Shown: positions 1-10,850 of the stretch, one piece after another
How positions within the stretch are numbered: position 1 is the first letter of the stretch
Layout: each line of letters starts with the position of its first letter
Assembly: GCA_009192285.1 (NCBI GenBank)
Contig: WBVU01000005.1
Location: forward strand, 2,808,731-2,872,730
Direction of reading: 5' to 3'
DNA length: 64,000 bases
DNA from: Morchella semilibera
Taxonomy: Eukaryota > Ascomycota > Pezizomycetes > Pezizales > Morchellaceae
Notes under the pieces: generated by a model
Database searches by the model: none
What the model was told of the DNA's origin: nothing
The model's input: only the letters and a program-made list of their open reading frames with translations
Translations under genes and position numbers: made by a program

Positions 1-249
1 CCTGTAGGGCCTGTAGGGCCTGCGGGTTCTGCCGGGCCGGCGGGGTCTGCGGGGCCTGCGGGGTCCGCGGGCAGCGAAGCAAACAGAGAAGAGACACCAC
101 GGACTGCGGGCAGCGAAGCAAACCGAGAAGCGACACCGCGGACTGCGGGAGCTAGAGCAACAGAGGAAAGCTCCCTATATGACGAGAGTATATTCGACGA
201 AGTAGAGGAGGGGGCCGGCGGTGAGATTAGATCGGAGGATGAAGAATAG
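1..249 (+). CDS. 3' end of a gene with collagen-like Gly-Pro-Ala tail (partial)
   Basis: Frame 1 is open from the first base to a TAG stop at 247-249, giving 82 residues without a start, so the gene begins outside the window. The visible part opens with G-x-x repeats of the GPA/GSA type, followed by two near-identical 14-residue units (around GSEANREETPRTA), the second slightly diverged. It ends in an acidic tail with SLYDESIFDEVEE and a final DEE. This composition is that of a disordered low-complexity C-terminus. The repeat units are also near-identical at DNA level (about 40 bp each), so recent tandem duplication is likely. Function cannot be told from this fragment. The alternative is chance open frame in GC-rich DNA, but the acidic non-repetitive end argues for real coding. 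Confidence 0.5.
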   Translation, partial: PVGPVGPAGSAGPAGSAGPAGSAGSEANREETPRTAGSEANREATPRTAGARATEESSLYDESIFDEVEEGAGGEIRSEDEE

Positions 250-3168
250 CTTTTTTTTATATGTATATCTTAGTTATGTAGCTCTCGTTTATTTGATGAA
301 TTATATAAATAAAATGTGTAGGCATGATCCGACATTTTCTCAAAGGCATATGTTTCTGAACGAAACAACCTTTTCCCTATTCCCCCCGCGCGAGTGATAG
401 CTCATGCTAGCGCTAGGCGAGTGATGACCTATGCAGCGGCGGCCGGCGCTATACACGGGGACCCAGGCCCACGGCCCGAGAAATGCCCCCCAGACCCTAA
501 CTCCGACCCACTAAGCCGGTTAGCCGGCGCCGCTGTCCAGCTCCGCGGGTGAACGGGTGAGGCCCGCGGAAAAACGACAAGGTAGTACATTAGCTCCCGG
601 GGCACCCCCACCCTCCCTCAGCGGGTCCAAATGGTACCTCGCTAATATTGTATGTAGGGCCAAATACGCCTCTGGATCCGCTGAGGGGGGCGTATGGGGG
701 CCCGTGTATCGCTATGAGAGTGAAATCAGTAGAGTGGAGTTTTGGTAGTAGTAGTGGGGAAATTAGAGGTCCCGGGGGGGGGGCACGACTGAGGCCCAGA
801 CGGCTAAAAAAGTACACGTCCTAAATACCTACATACATGTAGCCCCCCTAACGGGAACCTGACGGCTTGACTATTGCCCCCCCGGCCCCCGGGGTCACCC
901 CGAGCCCCCTAGGGAACCAGGGGGAAGATAGGAAGAGATAGGAAAGATAGGGAGAGATAGGAAGATGGAGGGACGGACTGGAACCACGTACCGTACAAGT
1001 TGAGGGGCCATCACAAGTTCTCACTCGCTGGCTAGACCGGGAACTGGGTCCGCTGAGCATCATATCTAGATGGAGACGGGGGACTAAGGTCACTAGAGCT
1101 ATCACCGTGAGCAGCGAGCCCATTGCGCAGCGGGGACTGCGGCCCGGTGGCGATATAGGGCGGAGGGCTCGCGGTCGATGACTGGCGGCCAGCTTGGGGG
1201 TTTGTCTAAGGGAGAATAAACAGAGTCACTCTATGGCCATCGAGGGCGCTCTATAGCTAGGGGTCGATCGTAGGTTCGTGTCTGGCTGTCCGAGGAGCCC
1301 TTGGGCGGTCCTGGGCCTGATTCCTGGCATTGTATTAGCTACAAGTTGGCAAGAGGATATAAGGCCTACTCAACTAGATCAGTCAAAGGGTAATTGTTGA
1401 AGATGTGACCTTTAGTAGGGGGGAAGCTTTCTGTTAAAGACTGAAATTAGATGAGGCCCCGGGGTTAGTGAGGGGATGTAAGTGCATACATAAGTACATG
1501 TATGTACGTATCAAAATATGTGAATATAAACTCATGCAGATCCGATGTACGGTAACTGCATGATGTTATGTACTGAGGGCATGTAGGCTTGTTCCCAGTC
1601 CTCCTACTGCAGGGGCTCCGACGTTTGATGATCAAGACCCTTTTGAGCCGCTGTCGGGGTCGAAACAAAACCCGTTCCCGGAAAATTCTCATGTCGGGGT
1701 CTGAAAGACTTTATTTTCTATTTACAGTAAGATGGGGGCCGGACATGTCTCTAATTCACTTATACGGCTATGTATAAATCACCGGTTTTGCAAACTGCAG
1801 GTTATCGGGTTCTGTAAAACGGCTCGGCAAATCAAGGAGTTCCCGATGTGGAATGTCTCTCGATCTCGGCATCTGAAGCACAAGACGACCTATTACTACG
1901 CGTGTTTTAACGACAATCAACACTCCTCAATGTTGGTACTTTATTTATCATCCCTCTTACCAGAATCGTCACGGATTGAATCAAGACATGAGACTTAGGC
2001 TTTGGCAATAATATAGGGATACCGCATTAATTCGAATAGACGGCCGGTCACACAAGACGTTGAAATTCCCGTATTTTTTTTTTGTCTTGAATACGCCCCT
2101 CATACTAGCTTGGAAAGGCAACTCCGACGTCTTGTACCCAATTCTCCTGATGCTCACTCATCAAAAGCGAGTCAGTCCAAGTATCTGGTACACAAGAAGC
2201 TTCGTAAAAAAAAAACCCCCCTTTACGCCTCAAACGATGTTATCCCTTAAGTTGTCGATGCTGACCCCTATACTATAGGGCCAGGATTTGTATGGGAAAT
2301 CAGTTATTTGATAAGAGAGATAACAAGATCTATTAACAAAAGCCACCAAACTTTGCTTTTTGCTGGAGGTCACTAGCATTTACCGAAAACTTAAGGGATA
2401 AGACTCTCGTCTCAGTAGAAGAGAGCCTGAGCGTAGGGGTTGATGTCATCGAGGCTTTTCTTTTCTATCTGGTTGTCTAATAATTGATTGGTCAACCCCT
2501 TACCTCACTTGTCTGTGCACCTCTCCAAACTGTCTTGACTCACATTCTAACGGAATCGACAGACAGATTTACAGGGCGTGTCGCACTAGGTAGTGGATTG
2601 TGTTTATTCCTCCGAACCCCGGACCGCTTCCGACGGTCCCTGAATCAAGTTCGGGACGGGGCATCGACTCATGGCCAACGAGCGTTGCCACTCGCAGGAC
2701 CAGAATAGGAGCCGCCTTATGCGCCTCGGTAGGCGCGGATATGAGACATCACCAGAAGTCGTAACGTCCAGTTACTCGGCAGAAAATTCTTGGCTATTAC
2801 AAGCTGATTGGACGCCAATGGATATCATCGGATGCAGGGGAGATCAAGGTACTAACCGCCAAAAGCAGTTGGATCTAACTAAAAACTAAGTATTTGTCAA
2901 TATGCTTCTATCCAGGGTTTCGGGAGTGATCGAGGTTATAGAAAAAGCTTGGTATCAGGGGAATCTAGGGTGTTTATAAACCGTTAGATCCCTCGGGAGG
3001 TTATATGATTTTTTTTCATACACAGATCATTCACATTCGCTATTGTTGATCAATACTTCCTTTCTTATCTCCTTTTTTTTTTCTTTAGGCGGGTTTCTTT
3101 CCTAACCTCCAGAGCTGTGCTCTTCCGTTCGTTTCTTTATCTATACTATACTATAACCTATAGCTAAA
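250..3168. other. intergenic region without recognised gene
   Basis: No convincing gene is seen; open frames here are short and of random composition. The region holds a small hairpin at about 613-688 (arms CCCTCAGCGG / CCGCTGAGGG), two copies of the bipartite TATCACTCG motif (391-407 and 418-434, both reverse) and TACATGTA at 834 and 1495. The last 120 bases before the next gene are rich in C and T with a TATA-like ACTATACTATA stretch. Confidence 0.5.
3040..3168 (+). promoter_or_regulatory. pyrimidine-rich core promoter / 5' leader of the CBM19-like gene
   Basis: The stretch has several CT-rich tracts (CTCCTTTTTTTTTTCTTT, TCGTTTCTTTATC) followed by CTATACTATACTATAACC just before the ATG at 3169. 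CT-rich tracts next to transcription starts are typical of filamentous fungi. The start codon context is TAAAATG, with A at -3. Confidence 0.35.
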
Positions 3169-4415
3169 ATGCACTACTCCCTCCTCTTCACGCTCCTCCT
3201 CCCGTTTACCACCGCCTCCCCCGTCCCCCAAAACGGCGGTAGAAACGCCGAGTCCATCCCTCTCGCCATTAACGAAAACCGCCTCTTCCAGACACTGACC
3301 GCCTCCTCCAACTGCGATGCAACCACCCAGCCCGCCGCCTGTATCGATGGGGAATTTGTACAGTGCGTCGCTGGCACCTTCTCCGCGGGCACACAGTGCG
3401 CAGGCGGACTGCAATGCTTCTCTTTGCCGCTGGTCAACCGGGTTGGCACCAGCGTGACCTGCACGAGTCCCGAAGATGCGGCGGCGAGGATGGGCTTTGA
3501 TAGTGTCCAGGCGCTGGAGGCTGCCTTTGGCGGTGCCGCGCCTGCGCCGGGGGAGACGCTGGGTGCAAGGGACCATATTGCGGAGCTCGTTGTGCATGTT
3601 AATGACCACGAGGGCGTGCACGCCAATGATCATGATGGGGCGGCGGGTTCTGCCCAGGCGGCATATGGCGCTGCTCAGGACACCCCAGATGATGATGATA
3701 ATGTTGCAGCTTCAGAGACCAGTCTTCCACATGCGACTGTGTCTCCCACTGCAACTGCGCCTGCAGATGTAGCTGCTACGCCAACCGGCTTCCACACGGA
3801 GATACCGCTGCGGAATGCCACGGCCGGGAACGACACTGCTCTCCCGGTCCCCGAAAAGGCCAATGGCACTGCTCTCCTGGAGCCCGGAAAGACCAATGCC
3901 CCCAATGGAACCGCTCTCCCGGTCGAGACCGGCCACCCCACAGGGACTGCTGAGCTCCCCGCAAAGACCGAGCAGCCCACGGAGACCGGGGGCGTAGAGG
4001 CCCAACCCTCATGCACCGGGGCACCACTCGCAGAAACTGGAGCCCCAGAGGCCGCCATGCCAACCGAGACTGCTATCCACATGCCCGAAGAGACCGCCCC
4101 ACCCGCTGGCACTGCGCTCCCGTATGTGCCGCCAAAAGGGACCGCGATCCCCGCCGAGACCCCCATCGGGGCCGGTGCCCCAGCGCAAACCGCCCTCCCA
4201 ACAGAGACGGCACACCCGAGCGCGCCCGCCGCAGAGACCGCACTGCCCAATGAGACTGCACACCCCACCGCACCACCGGCCAAGGAGACTGCATTGCCCA
4301 CTGCGCAACCGGCGGCCCGCCTGCCAAAGAGACTGCACTACCCAATGTGACTGCTGCAGAACCCCCTGCTGGAACTGCGCCTGCTGGATATGGAGCGTAC
4401 GGAGCGGGGCATTAG
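3169..4415 (+). CDS. secreted cysteine-rich (CBM19-like) protein with mucin-like repeat tail, frameshifted
   Basis: The protein starts with a clear signal peptide (MHYSLLFTLLLPFTTASPV). Residues about 45-105 form a compact Cys domain (SNCDATTQPAACIDGEFVQC, then CAGGLQCFSLPLVN and GTSVTC) that resembles fungal CBM19-type chitin-binding domains; a DAAARMGF helix follows. The rest is a long Thr/Pro/Ala/Glu-rich stretch built on ETALP and ETAxPT units, likely heavily O-glycosylated. I infer a cell-wall or secreted chitin-binding role. The unbroken frame stops at 4350 with a basic end unlike the repeats. The frame one base back continues the repeat (PPAKETALPN) and stops at 4413-4415 after GYGAYGAGH. 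A single missing base near 4305-4320, in the GC run CCGGCGGCCC, explains this. The domain name is from memory of the family; signal peptide and repeats are direct. Confidence 0.75.
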
Positions 4416-4714
4416 ATTATATATGTGCTGGGATTAGTTTAGTAGTTGATGATGTTGATGATGTATCAGGGCTTAGAAATGGGGGATTGGGCCCCCGGGT
4501 AGTGTTCTGATGCCTATGTCTTTGTTTCCCTTTCTCTTTTGTCTTTCATGTGTAGTCAAGTTAAAACAATCCAATCCAATATTAGTTAGTGTTTGTCAAG
4601 AGCTCACTGTGACTTTACTTCCCATAACCCACCCAAGGTTTTCTCCCCACACCATGGACCTGTAGTCATAATATCCCCAAGGATAAATTTGGTTGTTAGA
4701 GCTTGATAATCCTA

Positions 4715-4853
4715 CCGAGTGATATCTCATGATCGTACCTATCTACCAACCTATAGTATCGCCCGCTATCTCATCTTGAAATATCTAGGAATGTTACATA
4801 CTTACCTTATACGAACTTATGGTGCTGTGTGCCGGTCATGAGATATCACTCGG
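4715..4853. repeat. 139-bp inverted-repeat element bounded by the TATCACTCGG motif
   Basis: The left end CCGAGTGATATCTCATGA (from 4715) is the exact reverse complement of the right end TCATGAGATATCACTCGG (to 4853). The 18-bp arms are perfect and continue for a few imperfect bases. The interior is AT-rich and non-coding. The size and structure fit a MITE-like element. It is the only place in the window where two copies of the bipartite motif face each other at short range. Confidence 0.6.
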
Positions 4854-5240
4854 ATCTCACAATCTACCTAATTGTTGGTACCGGGGTGTGCCAGCTGTTG
4901 AGATACCGGCCGTTGCCCCCCATGGCTGCGGGTCTGTGGCTACATGTACGTTTGTTGACCGGCCCCGCGGGGATAACCCACCTGGGGTCAAAAAAAAAAA
5001 GGTTCGCCCATGCGCGGCTAGGCGCGGCTAGACAGTGCACCTCTCCTTCCTGTATATGTACTTCTCACGACCCCGGAGGTGTTGAGCCTATGTTATGTAA
5101 AGTACATGTAGCCGGCAGGGAGGGGACGCGGGACGCGGGACGTTGGCTAAGAGCGTCTTGGCGCGAGGCCAGCACCATTCTATTGTATTGTTACAGTGAC
5201 GGTTTAACAGGCAAGGGAGGCCACCACCACCATGCGTTGA

Positions 5241-5358
5241 GAGGCTGCGGGTTAGTGGTTGTGGTGGTGGTGGAAATGGGGTGGTCGTGGAGGAGAGGGT
5301 TCCCCAGCCGCGCATGGGGGTGGGTTCGATTCCTGCCCCTGGTGGACTAACTTTTTTT
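5241..5358 (+). repeat. tRNA-like Pol III unit (SINE-like or degenerate tRNA)
   Basis: An A-box-like GGGTTAGTGG (5249-5258) is followed about 65 bases later by GGTTCGATTCC (5323-5333), a perfect match to the B-box consensus, and then by an oligo-T run at 5351 that would act as a Pol III terminator. The acceptor stem cannot be paired, so an intact tRNA is not supported. A tRNA-derived SINE or decayed tRNA is more likely. Confidence 0.3.
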
Positions 5359-5484
5359 CTTTTTTTCTTTCTTTCTTATAACGGTAGAACCTCCAGATCC
5401 TTTTTGCCCGGCACCAGCGCCTCTTATATAGGGGTGACATCTCTATATAACGGCACAAAATTCCGGTCCCGAGCGTACCGTTAC

Positions 5485-5616
5485 CCCTTCGTCTGTTGAA
5501 GCTGCCAGGTTTCACCAAGAAATCGGCTCAGATGTGGCTTACGCTTGACGCACTGACAAACTAGGTCTTCGATCAAATGTCTCAAACCTGGCAGCAATTA
5601 ACTGACAGACGAAGGG
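5485..5616. repeat. 132-bp foldback element
   Basis: The left arm CCCTTCGTCTGTTGAAGCTG, with CCAGGTTT after it, pairs with a right arm that reads AAACCTGGCAGC...ACAGACGAAGGG. The arms are about 28-33 bp and differ only by a small insertion. The interior (about 70 bp) is non-coding. This looks like a MITE or an inverted duplication. Confidence 0.55.
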
Positions 5617-6592
5617 ATAGCAAGCTTTCGCTGTATCGGGTCACGCAAGATGCGCTCCTACAATAATTCTACTATGTAGACTCTGTGGCATCATCAACTC
5701 GGGTCTGATCAGTGATGAGTGCTCTACGCTGGGGGGCCCATACCGTTCTTCAGGAGATGGCATTCACCCCAACTTTACGTCTAGATCAAGCTAGGCTCAC
5801 CATCACATTCATCACGCGAATGCCCAGGGTTCCTATGTATGTATGTATGTGTGCCCCCCCCCCAAAAAAAAAAACCCGTGGGAAATTACTCCGTTCCTCT
5901 CCTGATATTTTATGCTAAGTAGTAGGCGACCAAACCGCCCTTCTCTAAAATTGGCAAGGACACAAACAATTACAAAGACCCGTAAGCTAACACGATCAAC
6001 CATCTTTTCCAAAAGAAATCCTAGTTTTTCCAAAGAAAATGTTACAGCACCGGCCCCCTTGCTTACTACATAGCGCAGATTAAGCGAACACACACGCACA
6101 CACACTGAATGCAATATGAAGAATGGAAGAAAGAAAAAAATGGAAGAAAGAAAATAGAATTTTAGAAACCCCCAAACCCGGCAGAAAGAACACAAAATAA
6201 AACGCACTACGACGCCCCCATAGTGATAAAGCACAAAAAAAAAGACTAGAAGAAGAAAAGAAGCTCCCTCTAGAAGGGGGAGTATGTATATATGTACGGA
6301 AAAGAAAATATATGATAAAGGAAAAAAGGAGAAGAAGAGGGGGAAAATGAGGGTGAGAAGTGAAGAGGAAAAAGGGTTACTAGAACTAGGTAAGATAAAT
6401 GTGTATACAAAAAAATAAAGGACCCCCGGCTACTCCACGCTCCCAAACCTTTTTTGATGCTGATGAAATAAGAAAACTAAATAGACGAAGAGAAATGTGG
6501 GGGTGGGGATGATACGATGTTGTTTTGATGTCATCAGTCCTTATAGGGCCAGCCTCTAGGGCTCGTGCAATGTGAGAAGGCGCCGTACGATA

Positions 6593-9500
6593 TTATCGCA
6601 CCTCACCTCCCCCGTTATCTTTCTTATCTGTTGACTCCTCCTCGTTCTCTTCGACTAGCGGACCCCCCTTTCCCATTGGTGGTGTTGGCATCCCTATAGA
6701 ACTACCCCTAGTCGAGCTTCCTGCAAAACTTGCGCCCGCCCCACCACCGCCAACCTTATCCACAGTGGTTGCAGAGGATACATCGCTCATCGCCTGTGTA
6801 TCCTCGCGGATAGTTGAACAGTACGTTTTCAACACATGTTTCAGCTGTGGCCGCCGAATCGGCTTCGCGAGAAAATAGTTCATTCCAGCGTCCAGGCAAT
6901 CCTTCACGTTGCTCTCTTCGGCAAAAGCGGTGAGAGCCACAATGGGTGCGGAGTAGCCCATGTCACGGATGATCTTGGTAGATTCGATACCATCAAGGTT
7001 GGGCATTTGGATGTCCATTAGCACTAGGTGAAAGTTCCTCCCTTGATTCAACGCCTCTTTGATCCGGTCGACTGCTTCCCGACCATCTTTGGCGATAGTG
7101 ACATCTGAGAATCATGAGTTAGCACTCGGTCCACGAATCCGGATCCGTTGGGCACAAACCGTAAATTTCTTCCAGTTTGAGCATTTTTAACACAACTTCC
7201 TGGTTCACCTTGTTGTCTTCCGCAACCAGTACACGTATCATCCCGGAATCCTCATCCTCAGCAGCTGCCCTTGACGCCATCTCCTCAATCTCCTGGCCCG
7301 GTGTCTCTACGCCCGTCGGGGGAATACTAGCTGCGAAGAATGGCTGACTCAATCCAACCAATCTAGGTTTGTTATTCTTGCCAAAGCTTACGTCGCTCTT
7401 TCCAGACTTCTGAGAACCGGTCTCTTGCAATACTTGTGAATCGCCCTTTTCGGTAGATCTATTAGAAGTGCTGTGATTGTATGATGTAGTACCATTGATG
7501 CTGTTCGTCCGGCTCAGATTTGCGCGGTCTTTTTCGCTTAAAAGGCTTGGTGTAACCTCTTTAACGTACTTAAGGGGAATTCGCATCGTGAATGTCGTCC
7601 CAGCTTTTTCCAAACTCTTCAACTCAATTGTTCCCTGCATCAGTTTCGCAAGTTGGAGACAGATACTTAGACCCAATCCCGTCCCGCCATGCTTCTTACT
7701 GAGCCGCAAATCCCCCTGGACAAATGGCTCAAACACCTTCTGTTGTAGATTTTCAGGAATTCCGGGGCCCGTGTCTTCGACTTGGAACTCAAACATGTAG
7801 GTTTTGGCTCCCGGTGGTGGTGAGGTTGGGCGGGACGGATTATTGAGTTGTTCTTGGAGTTTTTCCGTGAGTATTGCGCGATTATCTGCGGCATTTGAGA
7901 TGCTGCGCGAGGATGTGCCTTGGTTACCGATATTGAGTGTAGGTGTAGGAGGCGAGGTAGCAACTGATCCGAGACGTTGCATCCCGCGGTGGTTGCTTTT
8001 GGAACCGTTTTTTAGAAGGATCGCGATGGAGAGGGCCATCTGGTAGAGGGAATGGAGTGACCTCTTGGAGAAGGTTCATCCTGATTTGTATCGCGCCGTT
8101 TTCACTGCTTTCGTTAGAATTGTATAAAGGGAAGAGTAGGGGGTATGATCTCACGGTGTAAACTTGAGACTGTTGCTAACAAGATTGATTAAGACCTGTA
8201 ATATGCGGTTTGAATCGCCCCAAAATACCATTTCCTTGACCCTCTTCTCAGGGCTGATGCTAACCCCCAAATCGATCCCAGATTCCTTGGCTTGGTTCTC
8301 AAATATTGCCATGATCTGCGCGGTGATGTCTGTCATCTTGAACTCCTTTTCGTCCAAGCTAATTGCCATATGACCGACCTGGTTCCGGGAGAAAGTCAAT
8401 AAATCTGTCAGAAGGTGCAGGAGCAACTCCCCAGATTTATACACGATCCCTAGCGAGCGCTTAATTTTCGGAATCTCCTCTTCCTGCATACAAATCGCAC
8501 ACATTCCCAAGATCCCATTAAGCGGTGTTCGGAGTTCATGGGTAATATTAGCCACAAATAGCGACTTTGCCTGGTTAGCAGCTTCCCGCAACTTTCTTTT
8601 GCTCCTCTAATTCCTTTGTCCTTTCAATCACGCGTTCTTCAAGGTTCTCGTATTGCTTAACAAGTTCCTCCGACATTTCATTGAATGTGCGAGTCAGATC
8701 TGTCAGCTCATCATGAATGATGTGTCGCCGTTCACGCACTTTTCCGGGAATCCTGAAGGCGCGTCGTCGAATTTCCTCGCTACCGTCACCACCCGGTGCC
8801 ACCACTTTGAGAGCTGTCTCGGCAGACGGTTCTTTGACGGATGTATTCACCCATCCCATAAAAGCGGTTACGGCCACGTTCTTCATCATCTTGAATAGCA
8901 GCGTCATGATCTACATCGGTTTGAGACGATTGGCTTCCAGTGGGGGTATAGGAGGGAGGACGCATACCTGTGTTGATGGCATGTTGGTAAGCATCGGGAA
9001 ACATAAAACGTGGGAGGGTTCTTACTTTTTTCGGTGGCTCTTTTTAGTCTAGTGATTGGTTTGACCGCAAAATGGGCAATTGGACACACCAGGATGATCA
9101 CGACGGCAAACGTGCCAAATACCGTGGCAATCAAGATATTCCGCAACTTGTTTATAGGTTGAAAGGCCTCGTTCTTCTCCTGTTCTATTAGCAGCGCCCA
9201 GTCCGTAAGATTCTTAACCACATCAACAACCGCGAATCTAGATACGAAAAATTAGTAACGTCATACAAGATCACTCGATGGGGTAACATAACATACCCAA
9301 CACTAACATGCCGCCCTTCCGAATTATAAGTGTCTAGATCACACGAGCCCCCATCACCATCATCCCCTGCACCATTTACTCCGCCAACTCCGTGCTCAAA
9401 TACCGTCCGTACAGCATCATACTGGTTTAACTTCCTGACCTGTCCCACCAAGGACTGATCTCTTCCTGGAGGGAGTAGATACCGGAACTCGTAATCTCCA

Positions 9501-10705
9501 ACAGCGGTATCGTCCCTCCTCTCCAGTCCTAAGCTTCTTCCAACAAGTCCAGCCATTGCAGCCACAGCACTGTGAGACCGCTTTGCCATACTCCTACTTC
9601 TAGTACCCCCTCTTGATTCTTCTGCCGCAGATTGATCTGCCCTGCCCGAAAGCAGCGGATCCTCCCATATGTTTGAAGCCGTTGCCGGTCCGACTAGAAC
9701 CGTCTGTCCTGTTCCGCCAAGGCCGCGAGTATCTGTGATAATATCAAGGACAACCTTTGCATTCACCACCACTGTGAGGAATCCCAACAGCGTTGATGCA
9801 CTAGTGTTATTGATGATCGGGATCGTGAACGACAGCATAAAGAACGACTCGTTAACCATCATGGGCCCCAGTATCAAACCCCTCTTTTCATAAATATACT
9901 TTGGGGTAAAGTAATTCGCCGGATTTGTCATTGAACGGCTGTCCGCGAACGGGTACAACGCGTTGGGAAACCCATCATGATATGGCAGCCCATGAGTAGC
10001 ATTATACTGCACCTCCCCAAGCTGCTCTGCAGACATATCCATCAACATGGGCCCGCCTCCGTTATTATCCTCCGTGGGCGGCAGTATGATCCCCGCCGCA
10101 TTATCACCCGTCGCGTTCAACAGCCCCCATTCTGCTTCCCAGTCCAAACCCATAGTTGAGCCTTGTACCGTTCGCTGTTATCCCAGTATAGTTTGCCCCA
10201 CCCACAACCGTGCCGTCAGAGGTTACCGTGCCATTTGAAACACCGGGTATTCCATTCCCGAGGTTCTCATCAAACACTACCAGCTGCAGTACCTCGCCAA
10301 ACCCACCAGTGGAGGCCGATGCACTATTTTGGAGGTCCTCAAGCGTGCGAGACCAGTTCTCTCGAGTATTATTTCCTTGCTGATACCGTCTTAAGGCACT
10401 CTGGAGAATTGCACGGGTGCTTATGGCGTACACGGTGTTATGCAAAAGCGTGAGACTCTGGGCGACCTGTATTGCCTTCAAACTGGCTGTAAGCGAGAAC
10501 CGCGATGAGCGGACATCAAGTACAAGTTTATAGTTATGAACCCACTTGTAATAATAATAACCCCTATCAGTAACAAGCAAAAAAAGAAACATGAGGAATA
10601 AAAGGGCCAAACTGGACTGACAGTAACGATAGCCAGAACACCCACTGCGACGAGCGCTGTCACGGCCACCAGCATAGACAGCTGCTCCCGAATTCGGATT
10701 CTCAT
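6593..10705 (-). CDS. tcsB: Sln1/TcsB-type hybrid histidine kinase (osmosensor), with four apparent single-base frameshifts
   Basis: This is a group VI fungal hybrid kinase, the membrane osmosensor upstream of the HOG MAP-kinase phosphorelay. It begins [15 protein letters not shown] with TM1. An N-glycosylated extracellular domain follows, then [21 protein letters not shown]2 and a HAMP linker. Next come the H-box ([10 protein letters not shown]), the N and G boxes ([28 protein letters not shown]) and a receiver domain with DD-containing VLVAEDN, phospho-acceptor Asp in [10 protein letters not shown] and Lys in LAKPI. Exons by splice signals: 10705-10622, 10544-9297, 9237-9026, 8967-8155, 8104-7160, 7104-6593. 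Frame changes by +1 are needed near 10150, 8850, 8585 and 8010. Dropping one base from a GGG run (three sites) or from A6 (8010) restores conserved sequence each time. The exon sum minus 4 is 3810 nt, or 1269 residues, the right size for the family. Identity is firm; whether the gene is intact is not. Confidence 0.88.
7105..7159 (-). other. intron 5 of the kinase gene, inside the receiver domain
   Basis: The donor is GTTTGT and the acceptor CTCAG, with branch-like GCTAAC 13 bases before the end. Splicing joins KLEEIY to [12 protein letters not shown] and completes the receiver fold. The other introns are 10545-10621, 9238-9296, 8968-9025 and 8105-8154. Confidence 0.75.
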
Positions 10706-10744
10706 GGCCGCGGTGAGGTGGGTGATCCCCTAACCCTCCACCTC

Positions 10745-10850
10745 TCCTCTCGGCTGAGCTGGTTTGGGCTGGGGGTCCAGCGAGAGAGTAATTGTCTTGA
10801 GCGAGGCAAGCAGATTCGAATCTTGCCTTTCTCCCTTTAATTTATTTTTT
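10745..10850 (+). repeat. Pol III-like A/B box pair just upstream of the kinase
   Basis: CGGCTGAGCTGG (10751-10762) is one base off the A-box consensus. GATTCGAATC (10813-10822) resembles a B box, and a T-rich tract follows. A serine/leucine tRNA-type fold is hinted at, but the acceptor stem does not pair, so this is at most a tRNA-derived fragment. Confidence 0.2.

Larger units (their letters stand above)
4416..6592. other. intergenic region with small repeats
   Basis: No gene is supported between the two convergent neighbours. The region carries an inverted pair of the bipartite motif (4715-4853), a tRNA-like Pol III unit (about 5241-5358), a foldback element (5485-5616), TACATGTA at 4941 and 5103, and CT/AG-rich sequence that may be the 3' UTR of the kinase gene. 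A TATAACGG-containing stretch at about 5378-5456 recalls the ends of fungal pogo/Fot elements, but only weakly. Confidence 0.45.

Noticed and set aside
3174-3633. Minus-strand open frames opposite the secreted protein gene
   Set aside because: They mirror the signal peptide/Cys domain region of the plus-strand gene and have the composition of antisense shadows.
3675-4301. Long minus-strand frame rich in AVSAGGAVS repeats
   Set aside because: It is the antisense of the Thr/Pro/Ala repeat region; the plus strand has the signal peptide and Cys domain.
8575-8610. A 22-nt GT..CTAACCAG segment as a mini-intron at the third frame change of the kinase
   Set aside because: It is far too short for a spliceosomal intron, and removing it would delete the conserved EAAN residues next to the H-box.
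10140-10235. A 52-nt intron (GTAACC..ATAACAG) instead of a frameshift at the first kinase site
   Set aside because: Not excluded, since the phase fits, but it lacks a good branch site and the one-base correction gives a more natural [16 protein letters not shown] reading.
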